Shown: in pieces, positions 16,185-21,513 of the stretch
Layout: the number at the start of each line of letters is the position of its first letter
Numbering within the stretch: the stretch's first letter is position 1
NCBI GenBank assembly: GCA_031272345.1
Contig: JAISTZ010000099.1
Span: 1 to 21,513, forward strand
Length of the DNA: 21,513 nt
Reading direction: 5' to 3'
Source: Spirochaetaceae bacterium
GTDB lineage: Bacteria > Spirochaetota > Spirochaetia > Treponematales > Treponemataceae
Made by a program: the position numbers and the translations under genes
The notes under the pieces: model-generated
Database searches by the model: none
What the model saw: only the letters and a program-made list of their open reading frames with translations
Told to the model about the DNA's origin: nothing

Positions 16185-16634
16185 CTAGGCCGAGGCTGCC
16201 AGAATCTTCTCCAGGGTGTTCGCAAAGCGTTCCAGCTCCTTTTTGCCGTAATTCCTGGGGCGCTCGAAAACTACCCCCATGTTCACGAGACTCACGGCGA
16301 AGTTGCGCGCCGAAAGGCGCTCCCCGATATTTTCCCCCGTAAAGGCGACCCCCCGGTCGCTCAGAACCGCGAGGCCCTTTTTTACGAGCCGCGCCGCCAG
16401 GGGGATGTCCCTGGTGACGGCCACGTCCCCGGGGGCAGCGTGTTCGGCGATGTAGTCGTCCGCCGCGTTTTCCGCCGCGCCCGTAACGACCATCCCCACC
16501 AGGGGATTCTTTGTAAAGAGGGGGACGTCCCTGTTTGCCACAAAAAACACGTTCCGTCCGCGGCGCAGGGAAAACCGTATGAGCATCTGCCGGGCCTCCT
16601 GGGGCATGGAATCCGCGTCAGCCCAGATCGTCAT
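16185..16634 (-). CDS. UPF0178 (YaiI/YqxD family) protein
   Basis: A 149-residue protein of the DUF188 family, whose fold is related to PIN and NYN-type nucleases; its biochemical role is not established. The family marks are WADADSMP with D6 and D8 near the N-terminus, DYIAEHAAPGDVAVTRDIPL in the middle, and NIGERLSARN. In members of the family the acidic residues would be in the putative metal site. Its start overlaps the zapA stop by four bases (ATGA), so it is translated with zapA. The C-terminal AAATLEK-like tail is a short helix. The family assignment is firm; the function is not. Confidence 0.88.
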   Translation of the reverse strand: MTIWADADSMPQEARQMLIRFSLRRGRNVFFVANRDVPLFTKNPLVGMVVTGAAENAADDYIAEHAAPGDVAVTRDIPLAARLVKKGLAVLSDRGVAFTGENIGERLSARNFAVSLVNMGVVFERPRNYGKKELERFANTLEKILAASA

Positions 16635-16945
16635 GTGAGGACCCTGTCTATCTTGTCTATCATCTCCAGGGTGATCCGCTCCACCTCGTTCAGCTCCGGG
16701 TTGGGTTCGCCGTCGGGGTTTTCCCCGGCCCGGTGTTTTTCCTTGTAGAGCTCGTCGCAGAGCATTATCCCCGCGAGAATCGCGGTCTTGATTCCATCCG
16801 GGCGGAGGGTTGAATCGGCGTTGTTTTTTTCTATGATGCGGGCCATGTTCTTGAAATTTTCCAGCAGCATCATCAGATACCGGTCGTCTTCCTTTGCGGC
16901 GATTGAAAAATCAGTACCCAAAACGTCGATATGAAGTGTTCCCAT
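16631..16945 (-). CDS. zapA: Cell division protein ZapA
   Basis: A 104-residue protein that crosslinks FtsZ filaments and stabilises the division ring. The N-terminal MGTLHIDVLGTDFSI fits the strand-forming ZapA start. The central ILAGIMLCDELYKEK matches the 'A-A-L-N-I-A-D-E-L' helix of the family, and a long C-terminal helix with heptad-like spacing follows (NEVERITLEMIDKIDRVL). The stretch AGENPDGEPNPELN between them is a hydrophilic linker. It lies 5 bases after a coiled-coil protein gene on the same strand, a pairing seen in other bacteria where a ZapB-like partner is encoded beside zapA. Confidence 0.8.
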   Translation of the reverse strand: MGTLHIDVLGTDFSIAAKEDDRYLMMLLENFKNMARIIEKNNADSTLRPDGIKTAILAGIMLCDELYKEKHRAGENPDGEPNPELNEVERITLEMIDKIDRVLT

Positions 16946-16950
16946 ATACG

Positions 16951-17577
16951 TTAAAAGATGTCGAACTGGGGCGCCAGGTCGTCACCGGATGAGGCCGTGG
17001 TTCCTTCCGGCGCGTACCCGGCGTCATCCACGCCGAATTCGTCGAAATCATCCACCGCGCTCTCATCCCCCCCGAAATCCAGGGGATCGTCCGCCGGGGG
17101 GGGCTGGGGAATCGGCCTGGCGGCGGAAGTCCCGCCGCCGGGGGAGTCCCCCAGGCCCACGGTCTCGATGATCGTGTTCTCCACCGCGTCGAGCTTGTTG
17201 AGGGCGTTGAGGATGCCCTGCTCGATTCTGCCCTGGTTCATCTGGAATTCGTTCAGCCGCGCCTGGAGGGACCTGTTTGACCCTTCCAGGGCGGAGCACC
17301 GTTCCTTTATGCTCGCCTTTTCCGATTCCAGGGCGGAGGCCCTGTCCTTGAGGGACAGGTTTTCCCGTTCCAGGCCGTCGCATTTTTCTTTTAAGGACCT
17401 GGCGGACCTGACTTCCTCAGCCATGGCGGCGGCTCTCTGTTGCAGGGTGACTTTTTCGGATTCAAGGATCCCGCATTGACTCTGGAGGGACTTGTTTTCG
17501 GTCGAAAGGGCCAGGATTTTTGAAATCGCCGATTCGATCTTCTGCTCCAGCAACTGCATTTGACTCAAAGAAATCAT
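16951..17577 (-). CDS. Coiled-coil protein, probable ZapB-like division factor
   Basis: A 208-residue cytoplasmic protein with no enzyme motif. Residues 1-130 are predicted coiled coil: hydrophobic heptads with repeated Glu/Lys/Ser/Leu blocks such as LKDRASALESEKASIKERCS. From about 140 the chain is disordered and acidic (GGG, a PIPQPPPADD proline stretch, then Asp/Glu runs) and ends in the short motif DIF. Many FtsZ-interacting or ring proteins have such an acidic tail, but this is only suggestive. It sits between rplT and zapA, with AGGGGG upstream of the ATG. The link to division comes from the zapA neighbour and the coiled-coil form; true ZapB is much shorter. Confidence 0.7.
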   Translation of the reverse strand: MISLSQMQLLEQKIESAISKILALSTENKSLQSQCGILESEKVTLQQRAAAMAEEVRSARSLKEKCDGLERENLSLKDRASALESEKASIKERCSALEGSNRSLQARLNEFQMNQGRIEQGILNALNKLDAVENTIIETVGLGDSPGGGTSAARPIPQPPPADDPLDFGGDESAVDDFDEFGVDDAGYAPEGTTASSGDDLAPQFDIF

Positions 17578-17593
17578 GATACCCCCTATGGGC

Positions 17594-17614
17594 GCTGCCC
17601 CGGCGCGGGGAAGC
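17594..17614 (-). other. Intercistronic stem-loop between rplT and the coiled-coil gene
   Basis: CCCCG (17598-17602) and CGGGG (17606-17610) pair across a three-base loop, and flanking GC bases can extend the stem. It lies just after the rplT stop codon and before the next start, with no T-run. It may set message stability or separate the ribosomal-protein part of the transcript from the division genes. Confidence 0.4.
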
Positions 17615-17625
17615 GGTCCCCCTGG

Positions 17626-17979
17626 TTACAGCGCTTTTTTTGCCGCTTCGACAACCGCCTTGAAGGACTGGGAGTCCTCGATAGCCATGTTGGAAAGGGC
17701 CTTCCTGTTGATGGCTATTCCGGCCTTGGTGAGGCCCGAAATCAGCCGGGAATAGGAGATGCCCTCGGCCCGGGCCGCCGCGTTGAGCCGGGTTATCCAC
17801 AGGGCCCGCATGTCACCCTTCCTGTCCCGCCTGTCCACATAGGCGTGGCAGAGGGCCCTGGTGACCGCGTCCTTTGCGGCCTTGTAGTTGGTACCCTTCC
17901 GGCCGCTGAAACCCTTGGCCAGTTTGAGTATCTTTAAGCGCCGGTTTTTCCGTTTTGCGCCGTCAATCGCTCGTGACAT
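17626..17979 (-). CDS. rplT: 50S ribosomal protein L20
   Basis: A 117-residue, very basic 23S-rRNA-binding protein needed early in 50S assembly. The N-terminal block (RAIDGAKRKNRRLKILKLAKG), KGTNYKAAKDAVTRAL and the globular part with LWITRLNAAARAEGISYS and NRKALSNMA are typical. Length and content are normal. AAAGGAGTG precedes the ATG, and 15 bases separate it from rpmI. In several bacteria L20 represses its own operon by binding the leader or an intercistronic site; a structured leader exists here upstream of infC. Confidence 0.97.
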   Translation of the reverse strand: MSRAIDGAKRKNRRLKILKLAKGFSGRKGTNYKAAKDAVTRALCHAYVDRRDRKGDMRALWITRLNAAARAEGISYSRLISGLTKAGIAINRKALSNMAIEDSQSFKAVVEAAKKAL

Positions 17980-17994
17980 ACCACACTCCTTTGC

Positions 17995-18195
17995 CTACCC
18001 GTAGGGCAGCAGCTGCTTGCGGACCTTTGCGGAATCCGCGGGGCTGAGAATACCAGGACTCCGCAACTGGCGTTTGCGTTTCTGGGCCTTTTTGGTCAAA
18101 ATATGGCGAAGATTCATCTTCTTGTACTTGACCTTGCCGCTGGCGGTGAGGGAAAACCGTTTGGCCGCCGCGCGTTTTGTTTTCATCTTTGGCAT
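17995..18195 (-). CDS. rpmI: 50S ribosomal protein L35
   Basis: A 66-residue basic protein of the large subunit. It begins MPKMKTKRAAAKRFSLTASG and contains RHILTKKAQKRKRQLR, both hallmarks of bL35. The length is the family norm. It sits 13 bases after the infC stop codon and ends 15 bases before rplT, in the conserved order infC, rpmI, rplT. Confidence 0.97.
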   Translation of the reverse strand: MPKMKTKRAAAKRFSLTASGKVKYKKMNLRHILTKKAQKRKRQLRSPGILSPADSAKVRKQLLPYG

Positions 18196-18208
18196 AATCG
18201 CTTCCTTA

Positions 18209-18727
18209 TCATTTTTTCGCCTTCGGGTTCAATATCATAGACATGAACCGGCCTTCCATGGCCGGCGGTTTTTCTACGACATACTCTCCCTCGATGCGTT
18301 TCAGTACCTCGTTCAGCACACCGACCCCCAGGTCGGTATGGGCCAGCTCCCGCCCCCGGAACCGGATCGTGACCTTTACCTTGTTGCCTTCGCCCAGGAA
18401 TTCCCCCACGTGCTTGGCCTTTACGTCAAGGTCGCCGGCGCCGATTTTGGGCTGCATCCGGATTTCTTTTAATTTTAGCAGTTTCTGCTTTTTTTTGGAA
18501 TCCCGCAGTTTTTTTTCAGCTTCGAAACGGTACTTGCCGTAATCCAGAATTTTGCAGACCGGCGGATTTGCCTGGGGCGCCACTTCTACCAGGTCCAGCC
18601 CCCGATCCCGCGCCATGTGGAGGGCCTCAAGGGTTGGAACAATCCCCTGCTGGCCCGCCGTGTCGTCAATCAACCTGATTTCCCTGACACGGATTTGCTC
18701 GTTAATTCGTAAACCTTTTTCCGCCAA
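18209..18727 (-). CDS. infC: Translation initiation factor IF-3, TTG start
   Basis: A 172-residue factor that binds the 30S subunit, prevents early 50S joining and checks the start codon and initiator tRNA. Typical stretches are LRINEQIRVREIRLID, LDLVEVAPQANPPVCKILDYGK with the basic linker after it, IRMQPKIGAGDLDVK and FRGRELAH. The frame opens with TTG at 18727, with AGGAGG placed four bases before; a stop codon lies directly upstream, so no earlier start is possible. The rare ATT start of E. coli infC, used for self-control, is not copied here, but TTG is also weak and could limit translation. Confidence 0.95.
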   Translation of the reverse strand: MAEKGLRINEQIRVREIRLIDDTAGQQGIVPTLEALHMARDRGLDLVEVAPQANPPVCKILDYGKYRFEAEKKLRDSKKKQKLLKLKEIRMQPKIGAGDLDVKAKHVGEFLGEGNKVKVTIRFRGRELAHTDLGVGVLNEVLKRIEGEYVVEKPPAMEGRFMSMILNPKAKK

Positions 18728-18795
18728 CTATCCTCCTATGCGTTTGGTGCGCCTTCCTGGTTCCACGGGTGGACATCAGAACTGCGCAAAGCTTG
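18728..18795 (-). promoter_or_regulatory. Structured leader of the infC-rpmI-rplT operon
   Basis: About 68 bases of leader would lie between the predicted transcription start and the infC start. An outer stem TGCGC (18788-18784) with GCGCA (18752-18748) encloses a small TCCA/TGGA hairpin (18773-18762). No terminator with a T-run is seen. Known infC operons have leader control by L20 or transcript attenuation, so this is a candidate binding site, but I cannot match it to the known L20 motif. Confidence 0.35.
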
Positions 18796-18801
18796 TTTTT
18801 C

Positions 18802-18831
18802 AGTATACCAACTTTGCAAGGGCCTTGTCTA
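18802..18831 (-). promoter_or_regulatory. Sigma-70-type promoter of the infC operon
   Basis: On the minus strand TAGACA (18831-18826) is followed by 18 bases and TATACT (18807-18802). Five of six bases match the consensus in each box, and TGG precedes the -10. A 6-base inverted pair, GCAAAG and CTTTGC, flanks the -10 region, which may be chance. Confidence 0.65.
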
Positions 18832-18841
18832 GTGGGGAGGG

Positions 18842-18876
18842 CAAAAAAAGCAAAAAAACCGCCCCCTACGGGCGGT
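18842..18876 (-). terminator. Rho-independent terminator of the metal ATPase gene
   Basis: On the minus strand ACCGCCC (18876-18870) and GGGCGGT (18864-18858) pair across a five-base loop, followed by TTTTTT then GC and a second T-run. The left arm includes the last codons and the stop codon of the ATPase gene, so the terminator overlaps the gene end. It separates the metal operon from the infC promoter. Confidence 0.85.
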
Positions 18877-20815
18877 AGCGCAGGGTCCGCATGGAATTGA
18901 GTATGGCTATGACCGCCACCCCCACGTCCCCGAAGACCGCCTCCCACATGGTGGCCGCCCCGAAGGCGCCCATCACCAGAATCAGCGCCTTCACCCCCAG
19001 GGCGATGGCGACATTCTGCCGCACCACCGCGCGGGTTTTCCGGGCTATCCTGAGGGCGTCCGTGAGCTTTGAAAGCTCGTCGGTCATGAGCACGACGTCC
19101 GCGGCTTCGATGGCCGCGTCGCTCCCCAGGCCCCCCATGGCGACCCCCACGCCGCTTCGGGCAAGGACCGGGGCGTCGTTGATGCCGTCCCCCACGTAGA
19201 GGACGCAGCCGGGACTCGTCCGCGCGGCCTCCAGCTCCTCAAGGCGCGCCACCTTGTCCTGGGGGAGGAGTTCGGCCATCACGCAGTCCAGCCCCAGGGC
19301 CTGCCCCAGGCGCTCCGCCGCCCCCCTGGAGTCCCCGGTGAGCATGACCGTCCTCCTGACCCCGAGTTTCTTGAGGGACGAGAGGGTCTCCGCCGCGTCC
19401 GCCTTGGGCTCGTCCGAGGCCGAAAGACGGCCCGCGAAGGCCCCCTCCACGGCCACGAACACGGCGGCCCCCACGGAGGCCGCCCCCCCTTCGGGAACGA
19501 CAACGCCCTGTTCCTCAAGGAATTCGCGCTTCCCCGCCAGGGTGACTTCCCCGTCAACCTTCGCCTTCACGCCCCTTCCGGGGATGTCCTCGTAGTCCGA
19601 CACCCGCTCCTTGTCGATTTCAGAACCGCCCTCCAAAAACGCCTTCCGTATGGACAGGGCGATCGGGTGGGTGGAGAAACACTCGGCGTAGGCCGCCTTC
19701 TCCAGGAGGGTCTCCAGGGAAAATCCCGGGGCCGGGGCAATCTCCGTGAGCCCGAAGGCGCCCCTGGTGAGGGTGCCGGTCTTGTCGAAGACCGCCGTGT
19801 CTACGGCGCAGAGGGCCTCCAGGTAGTTGCCCCCCTTGACGAGGACTCCGTGTTTGGACGCGCAGCCGATGCCCCCGAAGAAGCCCAGGGGGATGGAAAT
19901 CACCAGGGCGCAGGGGCAGGACACCACGAGGAATATCAGGGCCCGGTGAATCCACCCCTGGAAGGAGGCCTCCCCCCCCAGGGCGAAGCGGATCACCAGG
20001 GGAGGGATGAGGGCCAGGCCCAGGGCCGCGAAGACCACCGCCGGGGTGTACCACCGGGCGAATTTGGTGATGAAGTGTTCCATCTTGGCCTTCCTGCTCC
20101 CGGCGCTCTCCACCAGGCTGAGTATCTTTGCGGCGGTGGATTCCCCGGCGGTTTTCGTCACCCTGAGCGCCAGGAGGCCCGTGGTGTTGATCGACCCCGA
20201 AAGGACTTCGGTTCCGGGGGCGCAGTCCCTGGGGAGGGATTCCCCCGTGAGGGCCGACGTGTCCAGGGCGGACACCCCCTCCGCCACGACCCCGTCCAGG
20301 GGCACCCGTTCCCCGGGCCCCACCACGATGAGGTCCCCCACGGCAACCTCCTCCGGGGACACCCGCCGTATCTCACCCCCGGTCTTGAGATTCGCGTAGT
20401 CCGGCCTGATGTCCATGAGGGCCGCGATGGACGCGCGGGACCGGCCCAGGGCATAGTCCTGGAAGGCCTCGCCCACCTGGTAGAAGAGCATCACCGCCGC
20501 GGCTTCCGGGTATTCGCCGATGGCAAAGGCGCCGATGGTGGCGAGGGTCATGAGGAAATTTTCGTCAAAGACCCTGCCCCGGCGGATGTTCCCCAGGGCA
20601 CGCAGGAGCACGTCCCCCCCGATGAGGAGGTAGGCCCCGGCAAAGAGGGCCGTCACCACGGCAGGGGAAAGGGGGGTGGGGGCGAGGGCAGCGGCGAAGA
20701 GGACCGTCCCGGCGCAGACGCGCAGGGCGGCGGCTTTCCGGCTTTTTTTGCTCCGCCCTTCCCCTTCGGCCGCGCAGTGCCGGCAGGGGCAGGAATTTTC
20801 CGGCGTGTCAGCCAT
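18866..20815 (-). CDS. Zn/Cd/Pb-type P1B ATPase, no HMA domain
   Basis: A 649-residue membrane pump that exports divalent soft metals using ATP, of the ZntA/CadA group. It has TGES (190-193), the metal-site CPC in TM6 (300-302), DKTGTLT with phospho-Asp344, SxHP with H383 and GDGINDAP near the C-terminus. The last helices have NVAIALGVK with K and GDVGVAVIAILN with D, the marks of the Zn/Cd/Pb subgroup. The N-terminus has no heavy-metal-associated (GMxCxxC) domain, only a short CPCRHC (9-14). The start at 20815 overlaps the repressor gene by eight bases and has AAGGGGG upstream. The exact metal range cannot be read from sequence alone. Confidence 0.92.
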   Translation of the reverse strand: MADTPENSCPCRHCAAEGEGRSKKSRKAAALRVCAGTVLFAAALAPTPLSPAVVTALFAGAYLLIGGDVLLRALGNIRRGRVFDENFLMTLATIGAFAIGEYPEAAAVMLFYQVGEAFQDYALGRSRASIAALMDIRPDYANLKTGGEIRRVSPEEVAVGDLIVVGPGERVPLDGVVAEGVSALDTSALTGESLPRDCAPGTEVLSGSINTTGLLALRVTKTAGESTAAKILSLVESAGSRKAKMEHFITKFARWYTPAVVFAALGLALIPPLVIRFALGGEASFQGWIHRALIFLVVSCPCALVISIPLGFFGGIGCASKHGVLVKGGNYLEALCAVDTAVFDKTGTLTRGAFGLTEIAPAPGFSLETLLEKAAYAECFSTHPIALSIRKAFLEGGSEIDKERVSDYEDIPGRGVKAKVDGEVTLAGKREFLEEQGVVVPEGGAASVGAAVFVAVEGAFAGRLSASDEPKADAAETLSSLKKLGVRRTVMLTGDSRGAAERLGQALGLDCVMAELLPQDKVARLEELEAARTSPGCVLYVGDGINDAPVLARSGVGVAMGGLGSDAAIEAADVVLMTDELSKLTDALRIARKTRAVVRQNVAIALGVKALILVMGAFGAATMWEAVFGDVGVAVIAILNSMRTLRYRP

Positions 20816-21191
20816 GGGGTCCCCCTTCGTTTGCGTGTAAAAGCCCCTGGTAAAAGACATTGCCCACGTGTTCGTCGTCCAGGGCATAGAACACGGTCTT
20901 CCCCTCCCTGCGGTGTTTGACCAGTTGGGTGTCCCGGAGGACCTTGAGGTGGTGGGACACCGCGGGGGCGGTCATGTCGAGGAGGGCGGCGATGTCGCAC
21001 ACGCACATCTCCGCAAGGAGCAGGGCGTTGATTATCTTGAGCCGGGTTGGGTCGTCCAGGGCCTTGAAGAGCCCCGCCGCCCGCTCTAGCCCGTCGTCCG
21101 GGGTGAGTCCCTGCCGCACCCGCCGCACCACGTCCTCGTGAATCATCACGGCGGAACACAGGCCGTCGTCACCGTCAAATTCAGTTGCCAT
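20808..21191 (-). CDS. ArsR/SmtB-family metal-responsive repressor
   Basis: A 127-residue winged-helix dimer that releases its operator when metal binds. The helix-turn-helix is DIAALLDMTAPAVSHHLKVL. Both known kinds of metal site appear: E61-x-C63-V-C65-D in helix 3, as in CadC and ArsR, with another Cys at 12; and in the last helix D106, H108, H119 and E122, the same spacing as the SmtB zinc site. A Zn/Cd/Pb response is therefore likely. It is transcribed with the P-type ATPase and overlaps it by eight bases. AGGAGG lies before the ATG, and a palindromic operator is placed just upstream. Confidence 0.93.
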   Translation of the reverse strand: MATEFDGDDGLCSAVMIHEDVVRRVRQGLTPDDGLERAAGLFKALDDPTRLKIINALLLAEMCVCDIAALLDMTAPAVSHHLKVLRDTQLVKHRREGKTVFYALDDEHVGNVFYQGLLHANEGGPHG

Positions 21192-21207
21192 GGGGCCTCC
21201 TGTTTAT

Positions 21208-21229
21208 TAAACGATTAAGCAATCGTTTA
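21208..21229 (-). promoter_or_regulatory. Palindromic operator for the ArsR/SmtB-type repressor
   Basis: TAAACGATT and AATCGTTTA form a perfect 9-4-9 palindrome, which can also be read as an imperfect 12-2-12 repeat, the usual form of SmtB/ArsR-family sites. It lies downstream of the -10 box over the expected transcription start, 17 bases from the repressor start codon. A repressor bound here would block transcription of its own gene and of the pump. Confidence 0.8.
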
Positions 21230-21234
21230 TATGA

Positions 21235-21263
21235 AAGATACTACGGAATTTTCAGGATGTCAA
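21235..21263 (-). promoter_or_regulatory. Sigma-70-type promoter of the metal-resistance operon
   Basis: On the minus strand TTGACA (21263-21258) is followed by a 17-base spacer and TATCTT (21240-21235). The -35 is perfect; the -10 matches four of six bases. Transcription would begin near 21228, within the palindrome. Confidence 0.72.
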
Positions 21264-21400
21264 GCAGCTTTTATCTATTTGGCGCGCGACGGATGGATTC
21301 GCGGGCTTACCCCGCTGCAAAGTCCCGCCCCCAGAATCACGGTGGGGACTCGCGGCAAGGAGCCTCTGCGTGGCGGCGCGTCCATGCGCCGCGGAGGAGC
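21264..21400. other. Non-coding stretch with three short hairpins
   Basis: No gene is supported here; the short frames that cross it have no family features. Three inverted repeats follow one another: GCGGG/CCCGC at 21301-21315, AGTCCC/GGGACT at 21321-21350, and GCGGCGC/GCGCCGC at 21373-21392. They could be part of a repeat element, a small RNA or remnants left by insertions. None is followed by a T-run. Confidence 0.4.
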
Positions 21401-21513
21401 CTGTAAAGATTTTTGTGTAAACGGCTATACTACAGTAAGGAGTAAGTATGGCCTTTTCAAAAGAACTTCTGGATGAAATCCTGAAGGACTACCACGGACC
21501 CGACGACTTTTAC
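21401..21513 (+). mobile_element. Left end of an IS256-family insertion sequence (partial)
   Basis: CTGTAAAGATTTTTGTGTAA (21401-21420) resembles the terminal inverted repeats of IS256-family elements, which often hold a TGTAAA...TTTGTGTAAA form. It is followed within 30 bases by the start of a transposase gene. The exact left border cannot be set, because the right end and the target duplication lie outside the window. TATACT at 21426-21431 may be the -10 of the transposase promoter. Confidence 0.68.
21448..21513 (+). CDS. IS256-family transposase, N-terminal fragment
   Basis: Only 22 residues are present before the window ends, MAFSKELLDEILKDY and then HGPDDFY. This resembles the usual opening of IS256/mutator-type DDE transposases (ELLDELLKDYKGPEDL). 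AAGGAG at 21437-21442 gives a good ribosome-binding site. The catalytic DDE residues are outside the window, so it cannot be told whether the copy is active. Confidence 0.75.
   Translation, partial: MAFSKELLDEILKDYHGPDDFY

Noticed and set aside
21185..21476. Two short plus-strand frames across the metal promoter and IS end
   Set aside because: They cross the palindrome, the promoter and the IS terminus, have no ribosome site and have no recognisable protein content.
1..21513. CRISPR arrays, tRNA and rRNA genes
   Set aside because: No spaced direct repeats, cloverleaf-like stretches or rRNA-like conserved segments were seen by reading; this is not a computed search.

Overview
The window is a GC-rich bacterial chromosome segment, probably from a spirochaete related to Treponema. 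The clues are exported proteins whose signal peptides end in FA followed by GG or GGG, three CUT2-type sugar ABC systems packed together, and an infC-rpmI-rplT block joined to zapA. The phylum is an inference; no rRNA gene is present to settle it.

Region 1 (1-8765, + strand) is a run of transport genes. It opens inside a sugar-binding protein gene (1-513), followed by a double ATPase (611-2125) and one permease (2134-3150). Directly after comes a second set that matches the enteric Lsr autoinducer-2 uptake operon gene for gene and in the same order: lsrA, lsrC, lsrD, lsrB, lsrF. Its binding protein keeps four of the six AI-2-contacting positions known from enteric LsrB and differs at two. No lsrK, lsrR or lsrG is visible. 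A GC-rich hairpin closes the run.

Region 2 (8823-11618, +) is a complete polA with flap nuclease, proofreading and polymerase motifs intact. It meets a convergent operon stop codon to stop codon.

Region 3 (11621-16081, - strand) is a third CUT2 operon in the order ATPase, permease, binding protein, short-chain dehydrogenase. It is read from a near-consensus sigma-70 promoter at 16115-16143. The dehydrogenase probably oxidises or reduces the imported sugar or polyol.

Region 4 (16185-18831, -) is a translation and cell-division operon: infC, rpmI, rplT, a coiled-coil protein, zapA and a UPF0178 protein, with its promoter at 18802-18831 and a structured infC leader.

Region 5 (18842-21263, -) is a metal-resistance pair: an ArsR/SmtB-type repressor and a Zn/Cd/Pb-type P1B ATPase. 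A perfect 9-4-9 palindrome lies over the probable transcription start. The ATPase gene ends in a strong terminator.

Region 6 (21264-21513) holds a cluster of short hairpins and then the left end of an IS256-family insertion sequence whose transposase runs off the window.

Three separate substrate-binding protein genes are each followed at once by a stem-loop. This suggests that the binding proteins are made in excess over their membrane partners.
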